Below, one piece after another: positions 38,819 through 47,738 of a DNA stretch of 64,000 nt; the first letter of the stretch is position 1; each line of letters starts with the position of its first letter. The notes beneath the pieces are model-generated. The model was not told where the DNA came from. It made no database searches and was given only the letters and a program-made list of their open reading frames with translations. The position numbers and the translations under genes were made by a program. The stretch comes from Lachnospiraceae bacterium (GTDB taxonomy: Bacteria > Bacillota > Clostridia > Lachnospirales > Lachnospiraceae). Location: assembly GCA_022794255.1 (NCBI GenBank), contig JAAWEL010000038.1:62001-126000 (forward strand), in the 5' to 3' direction.

Positions 38819-40069
38819 ATGAACGATTTAAGGAACTTAAAGATTGCGGTGGCAGGTACTGGATATGTGGGCCTTTCTATAGCGACTTTGCTGTCCCAGC
38901 GTCATCCAGTGACAGCGGTTGATATTGTTCCAGAGAAGGTAGAGATGATCAATAACAGGAGATCACCGATCCAGGATGAGTACATCGAGAAGTATTTTGC
39001 AGAAAAAGAGCTTGATCTGACAGCCACTTTGGATGGAGAAAAAGCCTATAAAGATGCGGATTTTGTGGTGATTGCCGCTCCCACAAACTATGACAGCAAG
39101 AAGAATTTTTTTGATACATCAGCGGTGGAAGCAGTGATAAAGCTGGTGATGGAGTATAATCCGGAGGCGATGATTGTGATTAAATCAACCATTCCTGTAG
39201 GATATACTAAGAGTATCCGGGAAAAGACCGGAAGCCGGAATATTTTATTCAGTCCTGAATTTTTACGGGAGTCCAAGGCGCTCTATGATAATCTCTACCC
39301 CAGCCGGATCGTCATAGGGACAGATTTGGAGGATGAGAGACTTATGGAGGCGTCCCGCGCCTTTGCTGCATTGCTTCAGGAGGGAGCGATCAAGGAGAAT
39401 GTGGACACTCTGTTTATGGGATTTACAGAGGCTGAGGCAGTGAAGCTTTTTGCCAACACATACCTGGCGCTCAGGGTTTCCTATTTTAATGAGCTGGACA
39501 CCTATGCGGAGATGAAGGGCTTAAATACCCAGCATATTATAGACGGGGTATGCTTAGACCCCAGAATCGGCATACATTACAACAATCCTTCCTTTGGCTA
39601 TGGAGGCTACTGTCTTCCCAAGGATACAAAGCAGCTGTTAGCCAACTATGAGGATGTGCCGGAGAATCTTATTGAAGCAATTGTTGAGAGCAACCGGACC
39701 CGGAAGGATTTTATTGCAGATCGGGTGTTGGAGATTGCCGGCGCCTATGAAGCCAATGAAAGCTGGAACAGCAGCAAGGAACGGGAAGTGGTGATAGGGG
39801 TCTATCGCCTTACAATGAAAAGCAATTCTGACAATTTCCGTCAAAGCTCTATTCAGGGGATTATGAAGAGGATCAAGGCAAAGGGGGCTACAGTGGTGAT
39901 CTATGAGCCGGCCTTAAAGAACGGGGAAACATTTTTTGGAAGCAGAGTGGTCAATGACCTGGAAAAATTTAAGGAGATATCTCAGGCGATTATAGCCAAC
40001 CGGTACAGCAGCTGTCTGGATGATGTCAGCCATAAGGTTTATACACGGGATATTTTCAGAAGGGATTAA
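38819..40069 (+). CDS. UDP-glucose/GDP-mannose dehydrogenase family protein
   Basis: [51 protein letters not shown]. Confidence 0.93.
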   Translation: MNDLRNLKIAVAGTGYVGLSIATLLSQRHPVTAVDIVPEKVEMINNRRSPIQDEYIEKYFAEKELDLTATLDGEKAYKDADFVVIAAPTNYDSKKNFFDTSAVEAVIKLVMEYNPEAMIVIKSTIPVGYTKSIREKTGSRNILFSPEFLRESKALYDNLYPSRIVIGTDLEDERLMEASRAFAALLQEGAIKENVDTLFMGFTEAEAVKLFANTYLALRVSYFNELDTYAEMKGLNTQHIIDGVCLDPRIGIHYNNPSFGYGGYCLPKDTKQLLANYEDVPENLIEAIVESNRTRKDFIADRVLEIAGAYEANESWNSSKEREVVIGVYRLTMKSNSDNFRQSSIQGIMKRIKAKGATVVIYEPALKNGETFFGSRVVNDLEKFKEISQAIIANRYSSCLDDVSHKVYTRDIFRRD

Positions 40070-40091
40070 GACAGAAGCGGTTTATAATTTA

Positions 40092-40137
40092 AGACACCAG
40101 CCATTCCTCAAAGAATCTGAGGAGATGTCTGGTGTTG
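40092..40137. terminator. Probable rho-independent terminator
   Basis: ACACCAGCCATTCCTCA ... TGAGGAGATGTCTGGTGTT imperfect stem between convergent genes. Confidence 0.65.
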
Positions 40138-40180
40138 GTTGTTTATTAAATGAGTCTGAGCTGTGAGCAAGGACAGGTTA

Positions 40181-40831
40181 TCAAGCCACAAAGGCATACA
40201 TCATAATATAATGGCAGAGACTTCCCCCCATGACAAACAAATGAAAAATTTCGTGGGAGCCGAAGTTCTTAAACCGGTCGTTAAAAAGGGGCAGTTTCAT
40301 GGCATAGATCACACCGCCCACGGTATAGATGATCCCTCCGGCCAAGAGCCAGCCAAAAGCACTTCCCGGAAGAGCAGCAATGATTTTGCCAAAAGCCAGC
40401 ACACATACCCAACCCATAGCGATATAGATCAGGGAAGAGAACCATTTGGGACAGGTGATCCACAGAGCATTGATCAGGATCCCCACAAATGCGATTCCCC
40501 ATACCAGGGCCAGGAGCGTCCATCCTGTGCGGTCTCCCAAAACCAGCATACACACAGGGGTGTAGGTGCCGGCGATAAGGATGAAAATCATCATGTGATC
40601 CACCTTCCTGAGGATTTGGTTCACTTTGGGTGAAATATCCAGGGTGTGATAGATTGTGCTTGCGGCATACAAAAGAATCATGCTGATAATGAAAATCGTC
40701 AGGGCCAGTACATGAGCCTGGTCCGGAGAGCCGGCAGCCTTGATTAAAAGCGGGGTGGCAGCCGCTAAAGCCAGCAGCATGGCTATAAAATGGGTAAGGG
40801 CACTGCCCGGGTCTTTGATTTTAAACATCAT
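40181..40831 (-). CDS. Hemolysin III / PAQR family membrane protein
   Basis: DPGSALTHFIAM; ASTIYHTLDISPKVNQILRKVDHMMIFILIAGTYTPVCM; HEIFHLFVMGGSLCHYI. Confidence 0.93.
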   Translation of the reverse strand: MMFKIKDPGSALTHFIAMLLALAAATPLLIKAAGSPDQAHVLALTIFIISMILLYAASTIYHTLDISPKVNQILRKVDHMMIFILIAGTYTPVCMLVLGDRTGWTLLALVWGIAFVGILINALWITCPKWFSSLIYIAMGWVCVLAFGKIIAALPGSAFGWLLAGGIIYTVGGVIYAMKLPLFNDRFKNFGSHEIFHLFVMGGSLCHYIMMYAFVA

Positions 40832-40976
40832 AGAAAATCCCTCCTTCGACAAAGAGCACGATAAAAACCTTAACACATAGTTTTTGAAACTATATTTAGC
40901 TGTTTGTTATACTATACTACATTGCCCTAAAAAATGCAAGGAGATTAAAAAAATTGAAAGATTTTAAATGATCATA

Positions 40977-41018
40977 ATGGCTCTTGTTCAGTCATCTTAT
41001 GGACTGAACAGGAGCCAT
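40977..41018 (-). terminator. Terminator of the ArsR-type gene
   Basis: ATGGCTCTTGTTCAGT (40977-40992) / ACTGAACAGGAGCCAT (41003-41018), 16-bp stem with one G.T. Confidence 0.75.
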
Positions 41019-41029
41019 AGTAAGATATT

Positions 41030-42004
41030 TTAAAGATAAGTAAGATTCATAATAATCCCCTGAGGATAATCTCCGTACTTTTCTCCAAAGATATTAACTC
41101 CTCCAATATTTTTGGCATCTTCTTTTACCTCTATTTTCAGAGAGATATATGGCTGGTCCCCCAGCTTTAAATCCTTTAAGCCAATCAGAAGATTTTCCGG
41201 CTTTCCGTCCAGATAGCTTCCGTTTTCCCGAACAGAAAAGGTCTTTAAAAATCCATACTGGGTATTCCCATTGGGCCATACAGGGGGAGTGAGCTTGCCT
41301 CTTCTGGAGCCAAAGTCTCCGGGAGAGTGAAAGGTTCCCACCTCTATGCCATTGATGGAAACCGTTATGTCAGACGGCCAGTTTTCCAAAAATCCCGGCG
41401 CTTCGGAACAGATTTCCATAGAAAAGGAGATCTCTCCCAGCGGAAGCAGCGGATTGCAGATGTTGGGAAAACGGTATTCCAAGTATCCCTTGCTAAACCA
41501 GATCAGCTGGGCTTGAGTCCGGGCCGGGGTGTAGAAGGACTGGATGGTATCGTAGGCTTCAATGGCTCCGTTTTCGTTTGCCAGTCCGCAGGTGGGGGAA
41601 ATGTCACAGTTGCAGTAGCTGCCAATGGGCATATCCACGGAAATGGTCTTGTTGACCGAATCGATATCAGCATCAAAGGTTTCTAAGTGGAAGGACTGCA
41701 TGCTGCAGATGCAGACCCGCATAGATCCCCGGATTCCCGGCTGGCTCTCCGTGACAATCAGATGGGCTTCCTCCAGGGTTTTGATATGGAGAGCCGCGGA
41801 GGACAAAGGAATGTTTAGGATGGTTGCGATCTCCTGGAGGGAACGGGGAGTGTTTTTTAACATGTCCAGGATTTGCAGCCTGGTGGAGGAGGATAAGGCT
41901 TTTCCTATTTTTATAATGCGTTCCTGATGATCCGGATTGCTCAGGTGCAGGCAGATGTTTCTTTCTCCGATGATCCGGATGGTGCGTTTTTCTTTTACTG
42001 CCAT
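41030..42004 (-). CDS. ArsR-type HTH regulator with large C-terminal domain
   Basis: IIKIGKALSSSTRLQILDMLKNTPRSLQEIATILNIPLSSAALHIKTLEEAHLI followed by about 220 aa of unknown/beta-rich sequence. Confidence 0.82.
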   Translation of the reverse strand: MAVKEKRTIRIIGERNICLHLSNPDHQERIIKIGKALSSSTRLQILDMLKNTPRSLQEIATILNIPLSSAALHIKTLEEAHLIVTESQPGIRGSMRVCICSMQSFHLETFDADIDSVNKTISVDMPIGSYCNCDISPTCGLANENGAIEAYDTIQSFYTPARTQAQLIWFSKGYLEYRFPNICNPLLPLGEISFSMEICSEAPGFLENWPSDITVSINGIEVGTFHSPGDFGSRRGKLTPPVWPNGNTQYGFLKTFSVRENGSYLDGKPENLLIGLKDLKLGDQPYISLKIEVKEDAKNIGGVNIFGEKYGDYPQGIIMNLTYL

Positions 42005-42184
42005 GACAGGTCTCCTTTCTTCCATAATGATTCGTTCTTCGGGTGAAATTATAACATTTGTAGCGGAAAAAGTAAATGTATTGTCTTTGGTTCGGTTTTA
42101 AACATTACAAAAATCAAAACTTTTCCATTTTTTTGATATTTTGTAGTGGTTGGGAGATTTTTGATTTGCTATACTTGATACAAT

Positions 42185-42660
42185 AAATACAGGTGGAGAG
42201 AGGAGAACAAACATGGCAGAATAGCTGCTGGTGACTCAAAAGAAGAAATCAATCAGAAAATTGAGGGGGAGATCACTGCCTCAAATGCCACGACATTGAT
42301 TCCGCTTGATCCATTTGACGGTATGCTATGACTGCCTGTAATGCGAAAATCCCGGACTCAGTCCCCCGGTATAGGGGTCACTATACAATGTCTATGTATC
42401 ATCAATGCGCACTATAAATGCGTAACAAGCCAAAAGCTAATGGTGAAGCATCAGTGTTAAAAACTGAAGAGCGCAGGTTCGATTCCTGTGGACGGCTGGT
42501 GGAAGAGAAACTGTAACCAGTGACCAGTGAAGCTTAAACCTTTAAATATTAACCATCTTTTAATTTTTCGGAAACCATGAACCGGTAAGGAATATGCAGG
42601 TATAGGCATTGCCTATACTGAAATCCATGAAAAGGGTTGTGTGTATTGGACTGACTGACA
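42185..42660 (+). pseudogene. Decayed coding remnants (several short out-of-frame segments)
   Basis: RBS-ATG-GCA-GAA-TAG; then AAGDSKEEINQKIEGEITASNATTLIPLDPFDGML* in another frame; MRNKPKANGEASVLKTEERRFDSCGRLVEEKL* (42418-); and TGKEYAGIGIAYTEIHEKGCVYWTD* resembling a CAP/SCP-domain C-terminus. Confidence 0.4.
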
Positions 42661-42695
42661 CGGAAAAATCCCCATGGCTGCATTGCAGGCAGTAG

Positions 42696-44237
42696 TTATA
42701 ACAGACGAAAAATTTTTTGTTTGTATTCCGGATCTGCATCCATTCTGCCAAGATCTTTGGCAAGCTTGTCTATGAACTCAGAAGAATCCATGGATTCCTC
42801 CCATTTCTTTGAAAGGAACTGACGGTACAGGGATTCCTTGTGCCGTATAGAAAGGGAGCGGGTCAGCTCCAAATCCGTGGCAAATTCCTGGATTTCGGCA
42901 TCATAAAGATATGTATCCAGGTAATCTTCAAAGATTGCGGCAAGTCTGGGATACATAAAAGCGGTTTCATAGTTCAGAAGATATTCCATTACCTGACCGA
43001 CCAGCTCCGATTGAAAATCCTCTGGATTATCTCTGGGTGACAGGTCCGTAAAGAAACAAATAGGGAAGTTTATTCCATATTCAGGCAGACCTGTGCGGTC
43101 GATAGAATCCGGGACAGGGAGCTTGTAAAGAGGAGATTCTATCTGAAAGATTTGATAAAACCAGTCCTCAAAAAGCACATAGGCCTCATATTCATTATTT
43201 TGATTCTCTGTTTGACAATAGCCGATCTCAATGGAAGGCATATAGAGTGCTTCATTAGAAAATGGCTGCTTCATCAAATTATTTAAGGTTATAATGAAAT
43301 CTGTTTCGTCAGAAGGTCTGGAAAATAAAAGATATTCCAGACACTGCTCCATCTCATTATCCTGACAGCGAAGGTATTGAAGGAGGATTCCGAACCTATA
43401 CTTTAACCGTTTTGGCTTGCAGTGAGCGATTGCATAAAGGAGTTTATCCTTCTCCCGCTGAATATTCACCATTGGTTCTGCGGCAGAGGAGTCAGGATTT
43501 AGATCTCTGGACAGATCAGAATAGGATACTCTGAGGATGGAGGCAAACGTCCATAATTGTTTATTGGTGGGCTTTTGGGTTCCCTTGAGCAGACGGCTCA
43601 TTGTCTGTCTTGTCATATGAGCTTTGTCTGCCAGACTGCTGATATAAAAGCTTGCAGGCATTTGCATCTGTCTTTGTTCTTCTTGTCTTTGCCTCCGGTA
43701 ATGCTCCAGGGCGGTGGTGGATTCTGAAGCAGGATTTTTTTGTTGTTTGAAATTCGGGGCCGGCAGAGCCTGGGCAGATGGCTCCGGGATAGAAAGGGAA
43801 AGAAGATTACGGCCTAGCTGGTTGCTGTCAAGAGCCAGATAGCGGACATAGTCATCTAAATGGTCTGGGAAATCCTCAATCGATTCATCAGACAAGAGCC
43901 AGGCGGAGATCAAATCTGCTTTTTTCCTTTGAAACAGAGGGTAAAGCTGTGAGAAAGCAGCAAGGAGCTGTCTGGTTATTTCCTTGATATTCACAGCTGT
44001 TTTTTGGATCTTTAACGGATCTACACAGAATTTTAAATCATCTGGGTCTACACAGAGCGCTTCAGCCAACTTATATAGATGCTTTCCGGGACGCCGGCCA
44101 TTGCATATCTGAATAATGGTGGTCCGGTTGATGCCGGTGGCTCTTTTAAGGGAGCTGGGGGTTAAACCCCGCTGATCCATGTAAAAGGCCGTATAGGAGT
44201 GGAAAATGCCCTGCTTCTTTTCTTCATTGTATTTCAT
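42696..44237 (-). CDS. XRE-type protein with two predicted helix-turn-helix motifs
   Basis: LTPSSLKRATGINRTTIIQICNGRRPGKHLYKLAEALCVDPDDL and SSLADKAHMTRQTMSRLLKGTQKPTNKQLWTFASILRVSYSDL in one 513 aa protein; divergent from the Thg1-like gene. Confidence 0.72.
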   Translation of the reverse strand: MKYNEEKKQGIFHSYTAFYMDQRGLTPSSLKRATGINRTTIIQICNGRRPGKHLYKLAEALCVDPDDLKFCVDPLKIQKTAVNIKEITRQLLAAFSQLYPLFQRKKADLISAWLLSDESIEDFPDHLDDYVRYLALDSNQLGRNLLSLSIPEPSAQALPAPNFKQQKNPASESTTALEHYRRQRQEEQRQMQMPASFYISSLADKAHMTRQTMSRLLKGTQKPTNKQLWTFASILRVSYSDLSRDLNPDSSAAEPMVNIQREKDKLLYAIAHCKPKRLKYRFGILLQYLRCQDNEMEQCLEYLLFSRPSDETDFIITLNNLMKQPFSNEALYMPSIEIGYCQTENQNNEYEAYVLFEDWFYQIFQIESPLYKLPVPDSIDRTGLPEYGINFPICFFTDLSPRDNPEDFQSELVGQVMEYLLNYETAFMYPRLAAIFEDYLDTYLYDAEIQEFATDLELTRSLSIRHKESLYRQFLSKKWEESMDSSEFIDKLAKDLGRMDADPEYKQKIFRLL

Positions 44238-44452
44238 AGTACTCCTTTCCGCCAGACATGAATGTGATTTAGCCTGTTTCACAAAATATTGACTTGTATC
44301 AGTGTATCAAAATTTATGTTATTTGGCAAGAAAGGAAGCAATTTCCCCTAATGGTTATGGAAGAGAAGTTTCCTTTGATGAGAAAGAAACGGTTGTTACA
44401 AAGTATTGATTTTTGCAGGCAATGATGCTTAAACTATTTGAGGAGGGAACGT

Positions 44453-45259
44453 ATGCCAACACATGATGATTTAGGATGTCGTATGAAAAGCTTTTATGAG
44501 ACAGTAACAAAGACGAGGTTAGTAAGGCGGATGCCGGTGGTTATGCGGATTGACGGCAAGGCCTTTCACACATTTACCAGAGGATTTGAGAAACCCTTTG
44601 ACCCGGTGATAATAAAATCCATGCAGGAAACCATGAAATATCTGTGCGAAAATATTCAGGGCTGTGTGCTGGGCTATACCCAGTCAGATGAGATTACCTT
44701 GATTCTTGTAGATTATAAAAAATTGACGTCATCGGCATGGTTTGACTATGAGGTTCAGAAGATATGCAGTGTGGGAGCCAGCATGGCTACCATGGCATTT
44801 AACCGGATATTTCTTGAACATATGGAGGAGAATGAGGCGTTTATCTCTGCCTATAAGAGGGTGGCCCATAAGGCGGTGTTTGACAATCGATGCTTTAATA
44901 TTCCCAAGGAAGAGGTGGCAAACCTCCTTTACTGGCGGCAGCTGGATGCAGTAAGAAACAGCATACAGATGGCAGGTCAGGCCTGCTTCTCCTATAAAGA
45001 GCTGGACAATAAGACAGGCAAAGATATCCGGAATATGCTTATAGAAAAGAAAGGAATCAACTGGGAGGATTATCCCACAGAACAGAAGTGGGGGAGTTGC
45101 TGTATCCGGAAGGAAAGGGCAGAAGAGCCGGACAGCCAGATAGAGACAGAAAAAGGGAAAATCATCCGGAGTTCCTGGGAGATTGACCGGGAGATTCCTG
45201 TTTTTAAAGGAGAGGGGAGAGCGTATGTGGAACGGCTTGTCTATGTAGGAGAGGAATGA
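44453..45259 (+). CDS. tRNA(His) guanylyltransferase (Thg1)-like protein, 3'-5' polymerase family
   Basis: MRIDGKAFHTFTRGFEKPFD (RxDGxxFHxFT), VLGYTQSDEITLIL (SDE), LLYWRQLDAVRNSIQMAGQ; AGGAGGG RBS before ATG 44453. Confidence 0.9.
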   Translation: MPTHDDLGCRMKSFYETVTKTRLVRRMPVVMRIDGKAFHTFTRGFEKPFDPVIIKSMQETMKYLCENIQGCVLGYTQSDEITLILVDYKKLTSSAWFDYEVQKICSVGASMATMAFNRIFLEHMEENEAFISAYKRVAHKAVFDNRCFNIPKEEVANLLYWRQLDAVRNSIQMAGQACFSYKELDNKTGKDIRNMLIEKKGINWEDYPTEQKWGSCCIRKERAEEPDSQIETEKGKIIRSSWEIDREIPVFKGEGRAYVERLVYVGEE

Positions 45260-45291
45260 AGTGAAACAGCATCCGTGTATTTAATATTTGC

Positions 45292-45330
45292 CAAAAGAGC
45301 ACAAACGAATCAACCGTTTGTGCTCTTTTG
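45292..45330. terminator. Bidirectional terminator
   Basis: CAAAAGAGCACAAACG / CGTTTGTGCTCTTTTG, 16-bp perfect stem, 7-nt loop. Confidence 0.9.
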
Positions 45331-45333
45331 ATA

Positions 45334-46842
45334 CTATTCCCTGCCGGTCCGTCCATACCATCTGGCCAGATCCCTGCATCTTTTCAGAAGCTTTGGTGTC
45401 AAATCCTCTGCCGCCATTCGCCATCGCCAGTTCTTCCCTAAGGTGGATGGCTCGTTGATTCGGGCCCAGTTCCCCAGTCCGAGATAATCCTGCACAGGGA
45501 TGATTGCCAGCCTTGCCTTGCTTCTTAAGGCCAGACGGATAAAATCCCAGTGGATCTCTCCCCGGGGGGTCCATTCATTTCCTATATAATTCACAGTAAA
45601 CTGGCGCAGCTTTGGATCCAGATTGTGGTACCAGCTCTGCAGAGTATCATTGTCGTGCGTTCCTGTATAAACCACACAATTCTCCTGATATTTATGGGTC
45701 AGATAATCACTGTTTTCGGTATCATCAAAGGCAAACTCCAGTACCTTCATACCTGGAAAGCCCGTATCCTGAACCAGCTTTCTCACGGAGGGAGTCAAAA
45801 ATCCCAGATCCTCCGCAATAATATCCAGATCGCCTAAACGCTTTTTCATGGCTTTAAAGAGAGTCAGCCCCGGACCCTTTTCCCAATGTCCGTTCTTAGC
45901 AGTCTTATCTCCAGCTGGAATAGACCAGTATTCATCAAATCCACGGAAATGGTCTACCCGCACAGTATCATAAAGCCGGAAACAGTATTCCATTCGCCGG
46001 ATCCACCAGCTATAGCCGGTTTTCTCATGATAATCCCACTGATATAGGGGATTTCCCCAGAGCTGACCTGTGGCAGAAAAAGCATCTGGCGGGCATCCGG
46101 CCACTGCTGTGGGCCTGCACTCCTCGTCAAATTGGAATAGCTCCGGATGGGCCCATGTATCCGCCCCGTCAAATGCCACATAGATGGGAATGTCACCGAG
46201 AATACGGATGCCCTTTCGGTTGGCATAGGTTTTCAGCTGTCGCCACTGTCTTTCAAAGAGATACTGCTGAAACTCATAAAAGAGAATCTCCTCCTCCAGC
46301 CGTTTCCGGTATTTTTCCAGAGTCACCACATCCCGAAGGCGGATATCCTCATCCCACTCATCCCAGCTTTTTCCGGCAAAATCGTTTTTCACGGCCATAA
46401 AAAAGCAATATTCCCGGGTTTCTGGTGCCAGTGTATGTTCCAAAAACATCCGGATCCCGTCATCTCCCATGCGTGTTTGCTTCTTTTTCCATCGGAGGAA
46501 TGCCTTTTTTAAAAGGGGAAAACGATTCTCATAAAGTTTTCCATAATCGATATCCCTCTTATCCTTGCCAAAATCTGCCTGGTCACATTCCTGTTTTGTC
46601 AGAAGTCCTTCCTCAGTCAGCTTCTCCAGATCAATAAAGTAAGGATTCCCTGCAAATGCACTGAAGGACTGGTAGGGGGAATCCCCATAGCCGGTAGGAC
46701 CTAAGGGCAGGATCTGCCAATACTGCTGCCCTGCCTCTTCCAATTTGTCCACAAAGTCATATGCTTCTCTGGAAAATGAGCCGATTCCATATTTTGATGG
46801 AATACTGGCTACAGGAAGCAACATTCCACATTCCCTTTTCAT
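45334..46842 (-). CDS. malQ: 4-alpha-glucanotransferase (amylomaltase)
   Basis: CGMLLPVASIPSKYGIGSFS; WQILPLGPTGYGDSPYQSFSAFAGNPYFIDL; VRVDHFRGFDEYW; VYTGTHDNDT. Confidence 0.96.
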   Translation of the reverse strand: MKRECGMLLPVASIPSKYGIGSFSREAYDFVDKLEEAGQQYWQILPLGPTGYGDSPYQSFSAFAGNPYFIDLEKLTEEGLLTKQECDQADFGKDKRDIDYGKLYENRFPLLKKAFLRWKKKQTRMGDDGIRMFLEHTLAPETREYCFFMAVKNDFAGKSWDEWDEDIRLRDVVTLEKYRKRLEEEILFYEFQQYLFERQWRQLKTYANRKGIRILGDIPIYVAFDGADTWAHPELFQFDEECRPTAVAGCPPDAFSATGQLWGNPLYQWDYHEKTGYSWWIRRMEYCFRLYDTVRVDHFRGFDEYWSIPAGDKTAKNGHWEKGPGLTLFKAMKKRLGDLDIIAEDLGFLTPSVRKLVQDTGFPGMKVLEFAFDDTENSDYLTHKYQENCVVYTGTHDNDTLQSWYHNLDPKLRQFTVNYIGNEWTPRGEIHWDFIRLALRSKARLAIIPVQDYLGLGNWARINEPSTLGKNWRWRMAAEDLTPKLLKRCRDLARWYGRTGRE

Positions 46843-46928
46843 GTCTTGCCCTCTCGTTTCTGATACTTTTTCCTGCTTCTATTGTACCAGCTTTGCCTAT
46901 TGTCCGCAATATGTATCACATATTTGTG

Positions 46929-47612
46929 TCAAAATACCCGGAAAATCCCTTTATCTGGCATTCGGCAAAATTTCATAATTCCTTTTGTAACCGGGTGGAA
47001 AAAGGACAACTGAAAGGCAGACAATGCAATATCATCTTCTTTTCCGCCGGACCGGGAAAAAGTCGGGTTATACTTTCTGTCTCCCCATAGAGGAAGACCA
47101 TGGGCTGCCATCTGCACCCGGATCTGATGGTGCCTGCCAGTATATAGTGTGATCTCCGCCAGGGTGAGAACCCCGTAGGGCTCCATCAATCCGCTCTTTA
47201 AAACCAGATAGCTCAATTCTGCCCGTTTCCCGCCGGTTGTCCCCTTATCAACAATCCGGGAAACATTCTCCTTTTGATCTTTCAACAGATAATCCACAAA
47301 CTTATCCACATTTTTATCCACTTGTCCACAAAGAACTGCCAAATATCGCTTGTCCATTGCCCCGTCAGAAATCTGCTTGCTCAAAGCAGAAGCAGCTTCT
47401 TTGTCCTTGGCATAGACCAAAATTCCACTGACCGGCTTGTCTAATCTGTGGATAACTCCCACATAGGGCTCTCCCATCTTTGGGGATGAATTGTGGATAT
47501 GTCGCTTAAGTTCGTTTACCACGTCTGCCCCTAACCTCCGTGAGGTCTGGGACTCCATTCCTGCTGGTTTCCACACCACAATGATATAGGCATCCTCATA
47601 TAAAATTTTCAT
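46929..47612 (-). CDS. RluA-family pseudouridine synthase
   Basis: KPAGMESQ; GVIHRLDKPVSGILVYAKDKEAASALS; HQIRVQMAAHGLPLWGDRKY. Confidence 0.93.
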   Translation of the reverse strand: MKILYEDAYIIVVWKPAGMESQTSRRLGADVVNELKRHIHNSSPKMGEPYVGVIHRLDKPVSGILVYAKDKEAASALSKQISDGAMDKRYLAVLCGQVDKNVDKFVDYLLKDQKENVSRIVDKGTTGGKRAELSYLVLKSGLMEPYGVLTLAEITLYTGRHHQIRVQMAAHGLPLWGDRKYNPTFSRSGGKEDDIALSAFQLSFFHPVTKGIMKFCRMPDKGIFRVF

Positions 47613-47738
47613 ATATACCCCTTCTTCCCTATCATAAATGCGTAAAATAGCTTTATTAAACTCTAATATCTCTCATTTTATCATAAAATGGGAGAGGGTT
47701 TTTGAAAATTCAGCTGAAAAACAAGAAAAGTACTATAA

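Noticed and set aside
42410-42500. tRNA or tmRNA-like gene suggested by GGTTCGATTCC
   Set aside because: No acceptor, D or anticodon arms and no CCA; the sequence is also readable as a short peptide remnant.
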